Positions 26,244 to 36,893 of a stretch of DNA of 64,000 nt are shown piece after piece. The notes under the pieces were generated by a model. The model searched no databases, was not told the DNA's origin, and saw only the letters and a program-made list of their open reading frames with translations. The stretch lies in contig NZ_LQIV01000017.1 of NCBI RefSeq assembly GCF_001500125.1, positions 27,522-91,521 on the forward strand, given 5' to 3'. A program made the position numbers and the translations under genes. Position 1 is the first letter of the stretch, and every line of letters begins with the position of its first letter. The stretch is from Mycobacterium sp. IS-1742 (GTDB taxonomy: Bacteria > Actinomycetota > Actinomycetes > Mycobacteriales > Mycobacteriaceae).

Positions 26244-27982
26244 GCGGGCGTTCGGTCGTGGTGGCCGGGTGCGACGTCGGCAATCACACCACCGAGATCG
26301 TGCTCGCCCGAGTCGGCGGCGGCGTGGTGGAGCCACTGTCCCACGGGCAGGCGCCGACCCGCGGCCGCAAGGGTTCGGCGGAGTCCCTCGAAGGCGCCGC
26401 GGCGTTGCTGCACCGACTGGAGGTCGACGCCGGGGTGCGCGTCGACGAGGTGGTGCTCGCGGCGATCCGGCCGGTGGACACTGCGACCGCGCCGCTCCCG
26501 CCCGCGGTGTCGCCGCGGGCGCCGGTGCGCAGTCTGCGCCGACCGGATGCCAGCACGCCCGCGGGCACGGGCCACGGCGTCGGCGCCCACCTGCCGCTGG
26601 CCGACCTGTCCGGACCGGTGCATCCCGGCCCGGTGATCGTGTCAGTGTCGGCGACAACGGATTTCGAGGACGCCGCGCAGGCGGTCAGCGACGGGGTGGC
26701 GCGCGGCTGGGACATCGCCGGTGTGCTGGTCGCCCAGGACGACGCGGTGCTCATCCGCAACCGCATCCCGATCGACGTCCCGGTGGTGGACGAGGTCGAC
26801 CTCGACGGCCTGCGCCGGGGTGCGCTGGTGGGTGTCGAGGTGGTCGCCGAGGGCCGGGCCTACCGCGCGCTGGCCGATCCGATTGCGCTGTCGGCAGCGC
26901 TGCACCTGGGCCATGACCGCCTGTTCGACGTCGCCGAGTTCACCCGCGAGCTGGCCGACGCCCCGGCGATCGCCGTCACCGCGCGCACCGAACCCCCCGC
27001 TCCGCCCGCGGTCGACGACGACTACGTCGACTGCCGCACGGGCGGCGAGATCGTCCGCTACGCGCCCGCGGCGGCGCACGCCGTCCTGCGTCTCGAGCCG
27101 CCGGGCAGCGCGGTCGAGGTCCGGTTGCGCGCGATGCCCGCCGCGGAACACGGCATCGCGGTCGACGACGCGTTCTTCACCGACCTCGCGGCGATCGACA
27201 ACGGGGCCTGGTTGCGCCGCGGCGTGGCCGACGCACGCGGCACCGTCGTCGCGCTGCTCGCCGCCGAGCCGGTGACCGACGCCGCCGCAACGCTTTCCGG
27301 GCTGACCGGCCGCCCCGCGAGGACCATGGCCGGCGAACCGGCGGCGGCCGCGCGGGGCGCGCACACCACGCCGGGACTGCCACCCGGGGCGGTGGTGTGC
27401 GACATCGGCGGCGGCACAGTGGATCTGATCGGTCAGGGCCGCACGGTCACGGCGGCCGGTGCCGGCGAGACGATCACCACGGCGGTGGCCCGGGTGCTCG
27501 GCATCCCCCGCGCGCTGGCCGAGCGGGTCAAGCGGACCCCGGCGCTACGGGTGGAGGGTCCGCACGTCGCCCATGAGGAGGACGGCCGCCGGGTGTTCCT
27601 GGACAGTCCGGCGCCCGCCGACGCGATCGGCCGGTTGTGCACCCGGGGCAGCGCGGGTCTGGTGCCGTTCTCGCACCGGTTGGCGGCCGAGGAGTGGCGC
27701 AGTCTGCGGTTGGCGATCAAACAGGAGACCGTCGCGGCGAACATCGCGCGGTGTCTGGCCACGTTCGACCACCCGCCGAGCGCGCTGGTGCTCGCCGGCG
27801 GCGGCGCACTCGACGACGAACTGCTGCGCACGGTGGGGGAGTCGCTACGGACGGCGCGGGTGGTGGTCGGCAGGGCCGACATCGACGGGGTGCACGGTCC
27901 GCGGTTCGCGGTGGCCTCCGGGCTGGTGCATCTCTATGCCGCGTCGGCCGGGGTGTCCTGCGCGTCGCGGTCGGGGTCCTGA
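26240..27982 (+). CDS. Diol dehydratase reactivase, large (ATPase) subunit
   Basis: 580 residues from GTG 26240. The actin-like ATPase phosphate loops are visible: VAGCDVGNHTTEIVLA at the N-terminus and VVCDIGGGTVDLIG in the second half, with LVLAGGGALDDELL near the end. This chaperone removes damaged cobalamin from the dehydratase using ATP. The usual small reactivase subunit (DdrB/PduH) is not encoded nearby. The last 49 bp overlap the convergent PE-PPE gene. Confidence 0.88.
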   Translation: MSGRSVVVAGCDVGNHTTEIVLARVGGGVVEPLSHGQAPTRGRKGSAESLEGAAALLHRLEVDAGVRVDEVVLAAIRPVDTATAPLPPAVSPRAPVRSLRRPDASTPAGTGHGVGAHLPLADLSGPVHPGPVIVSVSATTDFEDAAQAVSDGVARGWDIAGVLVAQDDAVLIRNRIPIDVPVVDEVDLDGLRRGALVGVEVVAEGRAYRALADPIALSAALHLGHDRLFDVAEFTRELADAPAIAVTARTEPPAPPAVDDDYVDCRTGGEIVRYAPAAAHAVLRLEPPGSAVEVRLRAMPAAEHGIAVDDAFFTDLAAIDNGAWLRRGVADARGTVVALLAAEPVTDAAATLSGLTGRPARTMAGEPAAAARGAHTTPGLPPGAVVCDIGGGTVDLIGQGRTVTAAGAGETITTAVARVLGIPRALAERVKRTPALRVEGPHVAHEEDGRRVFLDSPAPADAIGRLCTRGSAGLVPFSHRLAAEEWRSLRLAIKQETVAANIARCLATFDHPPSALVLAGGGALDDELLRTVGESLRTARVVVGRADIDGVHGPRFAVASGLVHLYAASAGVSCASRSGS

Positions 27983-29187
27983 CCCTGGTCGTCCTCGGCG
28001 GGTTCGGTCTCCGCGGCCTCGTCGTCGCGTGACCCGGAATCGGGTTCTTCTTCCGTGTCGCCGCCGATGCTGTTGCGCTGCACGGGGGTGTCGTCGTCGC
28101 GGAGGTCGTCGGCGATCTGCTTCTGCTTCTTTTTCGCCACACGCGTGGTGGCGGGCGCCGACGGCAGGGCGTCGACGAAGTTCTCGGCGCCGTCGCGCAG
28201 CGCGTCGGGCAGCGCGGACGCGGTCTCGACGATCCGGTCGGGCGGGGTGAACACGGAGAACCGCGTGGCCCGGTCGGCGTCCTGGTAATCGGTGCCGTCG
28301 TCCACCCCGACGGTGCGGTAGTCGCGGTCGGTGTAGCCCATGTCGACGAGCAGGCGCAGCGTGGGTTCGACGGCGCCGACGAACGGTTCGACCACGCCCG
28401 TGGTCCCGGTGGCCGCCGCCAGATCGCGGATCGGCCGCAGCAGGGGCAGGTGTTCGGCGCGGATGAGGACGTAGGTGTCGGTGCCGCCCGCCTCGCTGGT
28501 CACCACCTTCACCGACTGCGGGGCGGTTTCCAGGTCGACGTTGTCGGGTCCCTGGTCGCCGTGGACGTAGATCAGGCCTGCGACGGCGTTGGCCAGCGAC
28601 AGCGGGTTCGCGTAGGCGGGGAAGTCACCGATGAGGTCGTACTCGAGCGTCACGAACGTCTCGTCGGCCGGCGACGGTGCGGCCGCGCCGGTGCTGGTGA
28701 AGCCGGGAAGCCGCAGGCCGGGGAAGCGCGAGTAGACACCGCCGTTGGGGACGAACGGGGCGGCGATGAACAGGAAATCGACGTTCTGGGCCTCGGCGGC
28801 AGTCAGCGTGCGCTTGTACCGCTCGGCGACCAGGGAGCCCTCCGAGTAGCCGACGATCAGCACAGATCCCTCGGCCGCGTCCACCGCATCGTCGAGCGGT
28901 TGCTGGCCGGCCTCCACGCTCGGATCCACCGGGAGCTGGGCCGGGTAGTGAACCCCGACGAACGTCTGGCCCGGCGGCACCAGCGCGCCCTCGAACTTGT
29001 TCGGGATCCGGTCGCTGGTCGGGTTCCGCCAGCCGCCGACGCCGATCACGGTGTCGGCGGTGGGAATCGTGGCGGCGGTCGCGTTGGTGGCGTGACCCAG
29101 AGCCAACGCGGTGGAGATCGCGGCGGTGGCGCCGGCGACGAAGACGGGGGCGGCAGCGGAACGCCGCGTCCTGCGATGTTTGGCCAA
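27934..29187 (-). CDS. Exported PE-PPE domain (alpha/beta hydrolase) protein
   Basis: 417 residues. A signal peptide (residues about 10-39, ending ATNATAA) precedes the PE-PPE domain: IGVGGWRNPTSDRIP, then the nucleophile elbow GYSEGS, and DLIGDFPAYANPLSLANAVAG, which is typical. There is no PE or PPE head. The last 90 residues are a charged, disordered tail (many Asp/Glu, KKKQKQ). Start is a TTG at 29187; it is the best in-frame start giving a signal peptide but has only a weak ribosome site. It is likely a surface esterase or lipase. Confidence 0.8.
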   Translation of the reverse strand: MAKHRRTRRSAAAPVFVAGATAAISTALALGHATNATAATIPTADTVIGVGGWRNPTSDRIPNKFEGALVPPGQTFVGVHYPAQLPVDPSVEAGQQPLDDAVDAAEGSVLIVGYSEGSLVAERYKRTLTAAEAQNVDFLFIAAPFVPNGGVYSRFPGLRLPGFTSTGAAAPSPADETFVTLEYDLIGDFPAYANPLSLANAVAGLIYVHGDQGPDNVDLETAPQSVKVVTSEAGGTDTYVLIRAEHLPLLRPIRDLAAATGTTGVVEPFVGAVEPTLRLLVDMGYTDRDYRTVGVDDGTDYQDADRATRFSVFTPPDRIVETASALPDALRDGAENFVDALPSAPATTRVAKKKQKQIADDLRDDDTPVQRNSIGGDTEEEPDSGSRDDEAAETEPAEDDQGQDPDRDAQDTPADAA

Positions 29188-29280
29188 GACCGTGCTTTCT
29201 GGGAAGGGTGGCGGAGAAGTCGCCGACCTCGAAGGCTACCTCACAGCAAATCGACCCGCGCCCCGAAACCGTTACCGCAG

Positions 29281-29319
29281 CAACAAAGACGGCGGCCACC
29301 CCGCAGGGCAGCCGCCGTC
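29281..29319 (-). terminator. Terminator of lpqH
   Basis: On the minus strand a perfect 9-bp stem (GACGGCGGC at 29319-29311 and GCCGCCGTC at 29296-29288) with a 14-base loop is followed by TTTGTTG. It begins 19 bases after the lpqH stop. Confidence 0.75.
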
Positions 29320-29337
29320 ACTGTGCAAACGCAACTA

Positions 29338-29838
29338 CTACGGGCAGGTGACCTCGATCTCGAACGGTTTGGTCACCGGCTGCAGCGGGTTGGCCATGTC
29401 GACGCCGGTCGCGTTGCCCTTGATGTTGTAGGTCTTGTCGTCCTTCTCGACCTCGGCGTTGCCCTGACCGGTGCCCTGCTGGAAACCGAGCGTGACGCCG
29501 TTGAAGTTGCCCAGGCCGACCGACTGCACCGCAGGCGGATCGGCCTCGGTGACCACCGCACCGATCCCGGTCGTGGCCTGACCGATCGCGATGTTGAGGT
29601 TGCCGCCCATGGAGGTGCAGGCGACGGTGCCCTGGATGTTCTGTTCCTGTCCGTCGATCACGACCTTCGCGCCGCCGGGGGCCGAGGTGGCCTGTGCCGA
29701 AGCGCTCGCTGCGGCGGTGTCGCTCGACTCCGCGGATGTCGTGGACTCGGAGGAACCGCTGTCCGAGGAACAGCCCGCCAGTCCCGCGATCACGATCGCC
29801 GCGCCGCCCACGCTCACCAGGAACCCACGTTTCACCAT
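29338..29838 (-). CDS. lpqH: LpqH, 19 kDa lipoprotein antigen
   Basis: 166 residues. Lipobox LAGLAGC (Cys23), then a Ser/Thr/Ala-rich linker that is typically O-glycosylated, then the LpqH domain: [68 protein letters not shown] and FEIEVTCP. It matches the M. tuberculosis 19 kDa antigen along the whole domain. It is surface lipoprotein and a TLR2 agonist in pathogens. Start ATG 29838 has AAGGAGAT 5 bases upstream. Confidence 0.95.
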   Translation of the reverse strand: MVKRGFLVSVGGAAIVIAGLAGCSSDSGSSESTTSAESSDTAAASASAQATSAPGGAKVVIDGQEQNIQGTVACTSMGGNLNIAIGQATTGIGAVVTEADPPAVQSVGLGNFNGVTLGFQQGTGQGNAEVEKDDKTYNIKGNATGVDMANPLQPVTKPFEIEVTCP

Positions 29839-29964
29839 CGATCTCCTTCAGTCTTCGCGGCCCGTCCTCAGTGGCGGAGCCGTCCCGAGCAGTATCGGTG
29901 CGCTCACGCCGGCGATCATGATATTCGGGAAAATCCGCTTGCGGACGCGAGTAGGTTCGCCGCC

Positions 29965-30873
29965 ATGCAGACGCTGCGCACCCCGGAGGACCGTTTCCGG
30001 AACCTGCCCGAATTCCCTTATCCACCAGACTATTCCGACATCGACGACGGTGACGGTGGGCGTCTGCGGGTGTCCTGGGTGCAGGACGGACCGGCCGACG
30101 GCGAACCGGTCCTGATGCTGCACGGGGAGCCGTCGTGGTCGTTCCTGTACCGCAAGATGATGCCGGTGCTGGCACGGGCCGGGTTCCGGGTGGTGTGCCC
30201 CGACCTCGTCGGCTTCGGGCGTTCCGACAAACCCACACGCGTCGAGGACCACACCTATGCCCGGCACGTCGAGTGGATGCGCACCCTGGCGTTCGACGTG
30301 CTCGACCTGCGGCGGGTCACTCTGGTGGGCCAGGACTGGGGCGGGCTGATCGGGCTGCGGCTGGCCGCCGAGCAGCCCGACCGCTTCGCGCGGATCGTGG
30401 TGGCCAACACCGGCCTGCCGACGGGTGACATCCCGATGCCCGACATCTGGTGGCGGTTCCGCGAGGCGATGCAGTCGGCGCCGAGTGTGGACGTGGGCCG
30501 CTTCGTCGCCGGCGGGTGCCACAGGCCGATGTCCGACGAGGTGCGCGCCGGATACGACGCCCCGTTCCCGGACGATTCGTATTGCGCGGGTCCTCGGGCG
30601 ATGCCCGGACTGGTGCCGACCACCCCCGACGACCCGGCGTCGGCGGCGAACCGGTCCGCGTGGGCGACACTGACGCGAAGCGAGACCCCGATGCTCGTCG
30701 CGTTCAGCGACAGCGACCCGATCACCGGCGCGATGGCGCCGATCTTCGCCCGCGAGATGCGCGGCGCCGCGGGCGTCGACCACCCCACCATTCGCGAGGC
30801 GGGACACTTCCTGCAGGAGGACGCCGGCGAGGAGTTGGCGACGGCGATCGTGGATTTCCTGGCCCGGCACTGA
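29965..30873 (+). CDS. Haloalkane dehalogenase-like alpha/beta hydrolase
   Basis: 302 residues. The oxyanion motif LHGEPSWSFLYRKM, nucleophile elbow GQDWGG (Asp124 followed by Trp125), acid Asp251 in FSDSDPIT and His281 in REAGHF give a triad at nearly the positions of DhlA of Xanthobacter (Asp124, Asp260, His289). The Trp after the nucleophile is the halide-binding residue of true dehalogenases. Activity is therefore plausible; natural substrate unknown. It is followed at 3 bases by tgt. Confidence 0.85.
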   Translation: MQTLRTPEDRFRNLPEFPYPPDYSDIDDGDGGRLRVSWVQDGPADGEPVLMLHGEPSWSFLYRKMMPVLARAGFRVVCPDLVGFGRSDKPTRVEDHTYARHVEWMRTLAFDVLDLRRVTLVGQDWGGLIGLRLAAEQPDRFARIVVANTGLPTGDIPMPDIWWRFREAMQSAPSVDVGRFVAGGCHRPMSDEVRAGYDAPFPDDSYCAGPRAMPGLVPTTPDDPASAANRSAWATLTRSETPMLVAFSDSDPITGAMAPIFAREMRGAAGVDHPTIREAGHFLQEDAGEELATAIVDFLARH

Positions 30874-32115
<1,242 letters not shown>

Positions 32116-32123
32116 CGCGGACA

Positions 32124-33353
32124 ATGGCGACCATGACCACCGCGGATCCCCAGACGCTGCTCGGCCGGCTGCTCGACCCCGCCAACCGCGCCGATCCCTA
32201 TCCGCTGTACGCCGATCTGCGGGCAGGCGGACCGCTGGTCCTGCCCTCGGCGAACCTGGTGGTGTTCTCGTCCTTCGCCGACTGCGACGAGGTGTTGCGG
32301 CATCCCGCCTCGGCCAGTGACCGGCTCAAGTCCACCGTCGCGCAACGGGAGATCGCCGCGGGCGCGGTCGCCCGGCCGTTCGGAGCGCCCGGGTTCCTGT
32401 TCCTGGACCCGCCCGACCACACGCGGCTGCGCCGGCTGGTCAGTTCGGCGTTCGTGCCGAGGGTGGTCAAGGCGCTGGAACCGGAGATCGTGTCGCTGGT
32501 CGATGCGCTGCTCGGCGCGGTGGCGGACAAGGGTGAGTTCGACGTCGTCGCCGATCTGGCGTATCCGCTGCCGGTCGCGGTGATCTGTCGCCTGCTCGGG
32601 GTGCCGCTCGAGGACGAGCCGCAGTTCAGCCGCGCGTCGGCGTTGCTGGCCCAGTCCCTCGACCCGTTCGTCACCGTCACCGGTCAGGCGGCGCAGGGAT
32701 TCGAGCAGCGGCTTGAGGCGGGACAGTGGCTCCGCGGCTACCTGCGGGAGCTGATCGGAAAGCGCCGGGTCGAACCGCGTGACGACCTGATCTCGGGGCT
32801 GATCGCCGCCGAGGAGGCCGGCGACCAGCTCACCGAGGACGAGATCGTCGCCACCTGCAACCTGCTGCTGGTGGCCGGACACGAGACGACGGTGAACCTG
32901 ATCGCCAACGCGATCCTGGCGATGCTGCGCCATCCCGGTCAGTGGAGCGCGCTGGCCGCGGATCCGCAGCGGGTGTCGGCGGTGGCCGAGGAGACGTTGC
33001 GCTACGACCCGCCCGTGCAACTCGTCGGCCGAATCGCCGCCGAGGACATGACCGTCGGCGGCGTCACGGTGCCCAGGGGCGACAGCATGCTGCTCCTGCT
33101 GGCCGCCGCGCACCGCGATCCCGAGACCTTCGAGCAGGCCGACTCGTTCGACCCGGACCGTGCCCACATCCGGCACCTCGGGTTCGGCAAGGGGCCGCAC
33201 TTCTGCCTCGGTGCCCCGCTGGCCCGGTTGGAGGCGGCGGTCGCGCTGTCGGCGGTGACGGCCCGGTTCCCCGACGCCCGTTTGGCGGCCGAACCGGTCT
33301 ACAAACCGAACCTCACGCTGCGCGGTATGGACACGCTTTCCGTCGCCATTTAG
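32124..33353 (+). CDS. Cytochrome P450
   Basis: 409 residues from ATG 32124; GTG 32112 forms a GTGA overlap with tgt and ATG 32133 is also in frame. Heme-ligand loop FGKGPHFCLGAPLAR (Cys about 360), I-helix AGHETT, and ETLRYDPP (ExxR) are intact. A soluble class I P450 needing an external ferredoxin and reductase, neither of which is encoded here. The substrate is unknown. Its place after tgt looks accidental. Confidence 0.9.
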   Translation: MATMTTADPQTLLGRLLDPANRADPYPLYADLRAGGPLVLPSANLVVFSSFADCDEVLRHPASASDRLKSTVAQREIAAGAVARPFGAPGFLFLDPPDHTRLRRLVSSAFVPRVVKALEPEIVSLVDALLGAVADKGEFDVVADLAYPLPVAVICRLLGVPLEDEPQFSRASALLAQSLDPFVTVTGQAAQGFEQRLEAGQWLRGYLRELIGKRRVEPRDDLISGLIAAEEAGDQLTEDEIVATCNLLLVAGHETTVNLIANAILAMLRHPGQWSALAADPQRVSAVAEETLRYDPPVQLVGRIAAEDMTVGGVTVPRGDSMLLLLAAAHRDPETFEQADSFDPDRAHIRHLGFGKGPHFCLGAPLARLEAAVALSAVTARFPDARLAAEPVYKPNLTLRGMDTLSVAI

Positions 33354-33430
33354 CGCCTAAACGAACGAATCAGCGGAAAAGTACGCGTAAAGCCGACCAT
33401 TTCGTCGGAGTCGGCGGCTAGGTTCTAGCT

Positions 33431-34651
33431 ATGCGAATTCTGTTGGTGGGTGCCGGCGGCGTCGGGTCGGCCTTCTGCGCGATCGCCGCGCGCCGCGACT
33501 TCTTCGAGCAGATCGTCGTCTGCGACTACGACGAGGCCCGCGCGCGCCAGGCTGCCGAGGCGGTGGGTGACCCGCGGTTCACCCCGGCGCAGGTCGACGC
33601 GACGTCGGCGGACGCGGTCGCGGCGCTGGTCGGCGAGCATGCGATCACCCACGTCATGAACGCCGTCGACCCGCGGTTCGTGATGCCGATCTTCACCGGG
33701 GCGCTCGCCGGCGGCGCCGACTACCTCGACATGGCGATGAGCCTGTCGCGCCGTCACCCCGATCAGCCCTACGAGCTGACCGGGGTGAAACTGGGCGACG
33801 AGCAGTTCGCCGTCGAGGATCGGTGGCGCGATGCGGGCCGGCTGGCGCTCGTCGGCATCGGCGTCGAACCGGGCCTGTCCGACGTGTTCGCCCGCTACGC
33901 CGCCGACCACCTGTTCTCCGACATCGACGAACTCGGCACCCGCGACGGGTCGAACCTCACGGTCGAGGGTTATGACTTCGCGCCGTCGTTCTCCATCTGG
34001 ACCACGATCGAGGAATGCCTCAACCCGCCGGTCATCTGGGAGGACGGCCGCGGCTGGTTCGTCACCGAACCGTTCAGCGAGCCGGAGGTCTTCGACTTCC
34101 CCGACGGCATCGGTCCGGTCGAGTGCGTCAACGTCGAGCACGAAGAGGTGCTGCTGATGCCGCGCTGGGTGAAATGCAAACGGGCGACGTTCAAATACGG
34201 CCTCGGCGCCGAGTTCATCGACGTGCTCAAGACGCTGCACAAACTGGGCCTGGACCGCACCGACAAGGTGCGGGTGGGAGGTGTCGAGGTGTCACCGCGC
34301 GACGTGGTGGCCGCGTGCCTGCCGAACCCGGCCACCCTGGGTCCGAGGATGAAGGGCAAGACCTGCGCGGGTCTCTGGGTGACCGGCATCGGCAAGGACG
34401 GCGCTCCGCGCTCGACGTACCTGTACCACGTCGTCGACAACGAGTGGTCCATGACCGAATACGGCCACCAGTGTGTCGTCTGGCAGACGGCCGTCAATCC
34501 CGTTGTGGCATTGGAACTCCTGGCGAGCGGCACATGGAGTGGCGCCGGCGTGCTCGGCCCGGAGGCGTTCGATGCGGTGCCGTTCCTGAAACTGCTGACG
34601 GCCTACGGATCACCGTGGGGTGTCCGAGAACTCAGCGCTACAGCGGGTTGA
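33431..34651 (+). CDS. Saccharopine dehydrogenase-like oxidoreductase
   Basis: 406 residues. Rossmann N-terminus [22 protein letters not shown], second-strand DYDEARA, then [14 protein letters not shown] and a C-terminal domain with [19 protein letters not shown], typical of the Lys1/LYS9-like group. Precise reaction uncertain (lysine or other amino acid catabolism). No ribosome site precedes ATG 33431, but a TAGGTT hexamer (33419-33424) ends 6 bases before it, so the message may be leaderless. Overlaps the convergent ABC gene by 14 bp. Confidence 0.8.
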   Translation: MRILLVGAGGVGSAFCAIAARRDFFEQIVVCDYDEARARQAAEAVGDPRFTPAQVDATSADAVAALVGEHAITHVMNAVDPRFVMPIFTGALAGGADYLDMAMSLSRRHPDQPYELTGVKLGDEQFAVEDRWRDAGRLALVGIGVEPGLSDVFARYAADHLFSDIDELGTRDGSNLTVEGYDFAPSFSIWTTIEECLNPPVIWEDGRGWFVTEPFSEPEVFDFPDGIGPVECVNVEHEEVLLMPRWVKCKRATFKYGLGAEFIDVLKTLHKLGLDRTDKVRVGGVEVSPRDVVAACLPNPATLGPRMKGKTCAGLWVTGIGKDGAPRSTYLYHVVDNEWSMTEYGHQCVVWQTAVNPVVALELLASGTWSGAGVLGPEAFDAVPFLKLLTAYGSPWGVRELSATAG

Positions 34652-35393
34652 GGATGCGCTGCAGGAACTGACGCGTGCGCTCCTCCTTCGGGTCGCCGAT
34701 CACCGCCTCGGGCGGACCCTGTTCGAGGATGACGCCGCGGTCGGTGAACAGCACCTGATGCGACACCTGCCGCGCGAACTGGATCTCGTGGGTGACCACG
34801 ACCAGCGTCCACCCCTCGACGGCCAGATCCTTGATGACCGAGAGCACTTCGCCGACGAGCTCGGGGTCCAGGGCCGAGGTCGGCTCGTCGAAGAGAACCA
34901 CCTTGGGCCGCAGGGCCAACGCTCGTGCGATCCCGACCCGCTGCTGCTGTCCGCCCGAGAGCTGGTACGGGTACTGGTCGCGTTTCTCGGCCAGACCCAC
35001 CTGGGCGAGCAGGTCGGCCGCGGCCGCCTCGGCCTCCTCCTTCGGGCGCTTCTGCACGACGATCGGACCCTCGGTCACGTTCTGCAGCACCGTCTTGTGG
35101 GGGAAGAGATTGTGGGACTGGAAGACGAACCCGCTCTGCATCCGGTAGCGGCGCAACTCGTCCTTGCGCACCGGCTTGCCGAAGTCGACGCTGACGTCAC
35201 CGATGCAAACCGTTCCGGCATCGGGCACGTCGAGTGCGTTGAGCGCCCGCAGCAGCGTCGTCTTCCCCGACCCCGACGGTCCGATGATCGTCGTCACCGA
35301 CCCCGCAGGTACCCGGAACGACACCCCTTTGAGTACTTCGTTGTCGCCGAAGGCCTTGTGCAATCCCTCGGCGACCACCCGGTCCTCGGTCAT
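34638..35393 (-). CDS. Polar amino acid ABC transporter, ATP-binding subunit
   Basis: 251 residues from ATG 35393. Walker A GPSGSGKT, signature [10 protein letters not shown], Walker [13 protein letters not shown] and VVTHEI are complete, in the GlnQ/TcyC style. Its start overlaps the stop of the fused receptor-permease as ATGA. Confidence 0.92.
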   Translation of the reverse strand: MTEDRVVAEGLHKAFGDNEVLKGVSFRVPAGSVTTIIGPSGSGKTTLLRALNALDVPDAGTVCIGDVSVDFGKPVRKDELRRYRMQSGFVFQSHNLFPHKTVLQNVTEGPIVVQKRPKEEAEAAAADLLAQVGLAEKRDQYPYQLSGGQQQRVGIARALALRPKVVLFDEPTSALDPELVGEVLSVIKDLAVEGWTLVVVTHEIQFARQVSHQVLFTDRGVILEQGPPEAVIGDPKEERTRQFLQRILNPL

Positions 35394-36865
35394 CTCGCCA
35401 CGTACCTTTCCAGCCGGCGTTCGATGCGGCCCTGGCCGAACGACAACACCAGACAGATCACCCAGTAATACACCGCGGCCGTGCCGTACAGCGCGAAGAA
35501 CTCGAACGTCGGGGCGGCGACGATCTGCGCCTGCCGCAACAGCTCGGTGACCAGGATGGTCGACGCCAGTGACGTGTCCTTGACCAGCGAGATGAGCGTG
35601 TTCGACAGCGGCGGCACGGCCACCCGGGCGGCCTGTGGCAACACGATGCGGCGCAGCGACGTGGCGTAGTTCATGCCGATCGTCTCCGCGGCCTCCCACT
35701 GCCCCTTCGGGATGGACAGGATCGCCGAGCGGATGATCTCGGCGGCGTAGCCACCGACGTTGAGCGAGAACGCGATCACCGCGGCCGGGAACGGGTCGAT
35801 CCGCACCCCGAACTCGGGCAGCGCGAAGAACACGATGAACAACTGCACCAGCAGCGGCGTACCGCGGATCACCGAGATGTAGAAGCGGGCGACGTTGCTC
35901 AGCACCACATTGGACGACAGCCGGGCCAGCGCCACTCCGAGCGCGATCACCAGGCCGATCGCGAAACTGATCATGGTCAGCGGAATCGTCATCGTCAGCG
36001 CCGCCCGCGCCAGCGGCCACAGATTGTCACCGATCAGCTGCCACGTCGACCGCGGCGCCGCGGCGTCGGCCCGTTCGGGTGCGCCGGAGGCGTTGGCGTT
36101 GAGGTACTTCTGCGATATCGACGCGAGCGTGCCGTCGGCGCGCAACTCGTCGAGAGCGCGGTTGAGTTCGGGGAGCAGCCCGCTGTCCTTGCGCGCCGCG
36201 AAGCCCTGTTCGCTCTTCTCCCCGACGGTGCCGGCGATCTTGACCGAGGTGTCGCCGGTCTCGGCCAGGTAGGCGTACACCGCGATGCTGTCGTTGACGA
36301 CGACGTCCACCCGGCCCTGGTTGAGCAGCGTGATGGCCTGGGTGAAACCCTCGACGGCCTCGACCCGGGCGCCGGCTTTGCGCGCCACCTCCGACCAGTT
36401 GCTGGTGGCGTTCTCGGCGGCGACCTTGCCCGCCAGGTCGTCGAGCGTGGTGATGGAATCCTCGTCGGCGCGGGTGACGATCACGCCCTCACCCACCGAA
36501 TACGGCTGCGACAGGTCGTATTTGGCCTGGCGTTCGGCGTTGATGGTGACCTCGTTGGCGACCACGTCGAAGCGGCCGGCCTCGAGTGCGGCGAACATGG
36601 AGTCCCACGGCGTCTCGACGAACTCGACCGGCACACCGATTCTGTCGGCCACTGCCCGTGCCACGTCGACGTCGTAGCCGACGAGCTGACCGGCGGCGTC
36701 GTGGTAGCTGAACGGGGCGTACACCCCCTCGGTGCCGACGCGCAGCACCCCCGCCGACTTGATCGGTTCGTCGCTGCTGTCCCCGGCCGATGCGCACGAT
36801 GCCGCGGCCAGGACGGCGAGCAACAGCAGGAGTGCCGAAGAAACCTCACCGGCGGACGCTAACAA
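35390..36865 (-). CDS. Polar amino acid ABC transporter, fused substrate-binding protein and permease
   Basis: 491 residues. A signal or lipobox-like segment ([13 protein letters not shown]) precedes a receptor domain (about 35-260: [38 protein letters not shown]), joined to a HisM/GlnP permease domain (about 275-490, EAA loop [25 protein letters not shown]). Such fusions dispense with a free receptor. The receptor is of the cystine/glutamine type. The TTG start at 36865 lacks a clear ribosome site and lies 28 bases after gluQ. Confidence 0.85.
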   Translation of the reverse strand: MLASAGEVSSALLLLLAVLAAASCASAGDSSDEPIKSAGVLRVGTEGVYAPFSYHDAAGQLVGYDVDVARAVADRIGVPVEFVETPWDSMFAALEAGRFDVVANEVTINAERQAKYDLSQPYSVGEGVIVTRADEDSITTLDDLAGKVAAENATSNWSEVARKAGARVEAVEGFTQAITLLNQGRVDVVVNDSIAVYAYLAETGDTSVKIAGTVGEKSEQGFAARKDSGLLPELNRALDELRADGTLASISQKYLNANASGAPERADAAAPRSTWQLIGDNLWPLARAALTMTIPLTMISFAIGLVIALGVALARLSSNVVLSNVARFYISVIRGTPLLVQLFIVFFALPEFGVRIDPFPAAVIAFSLNVGGYAAEIIRSAILSIPKGQWEAAETIGMNYATSLRRIVLPQAARVAVPPLSNTLISLVKDTSLASTILVTELLRQAQIVAAPTFEFFALYGTAAVYYWVICLVLSFGQGRIERRLERYVAR

Positions 36866-36893
36866 GCCCGCCGCGGCGACAGGAGGGTTCTGC

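Noticed and set aside
33392..33416. Weak stem GCCGAC/GTCGGC between the P450 and saccharopine-dehydrogenase-like genes as a terminator
   Set aside because: Only 6 bp with a 12-base loop and no T-run; not distinguishable from chance at this GC content.
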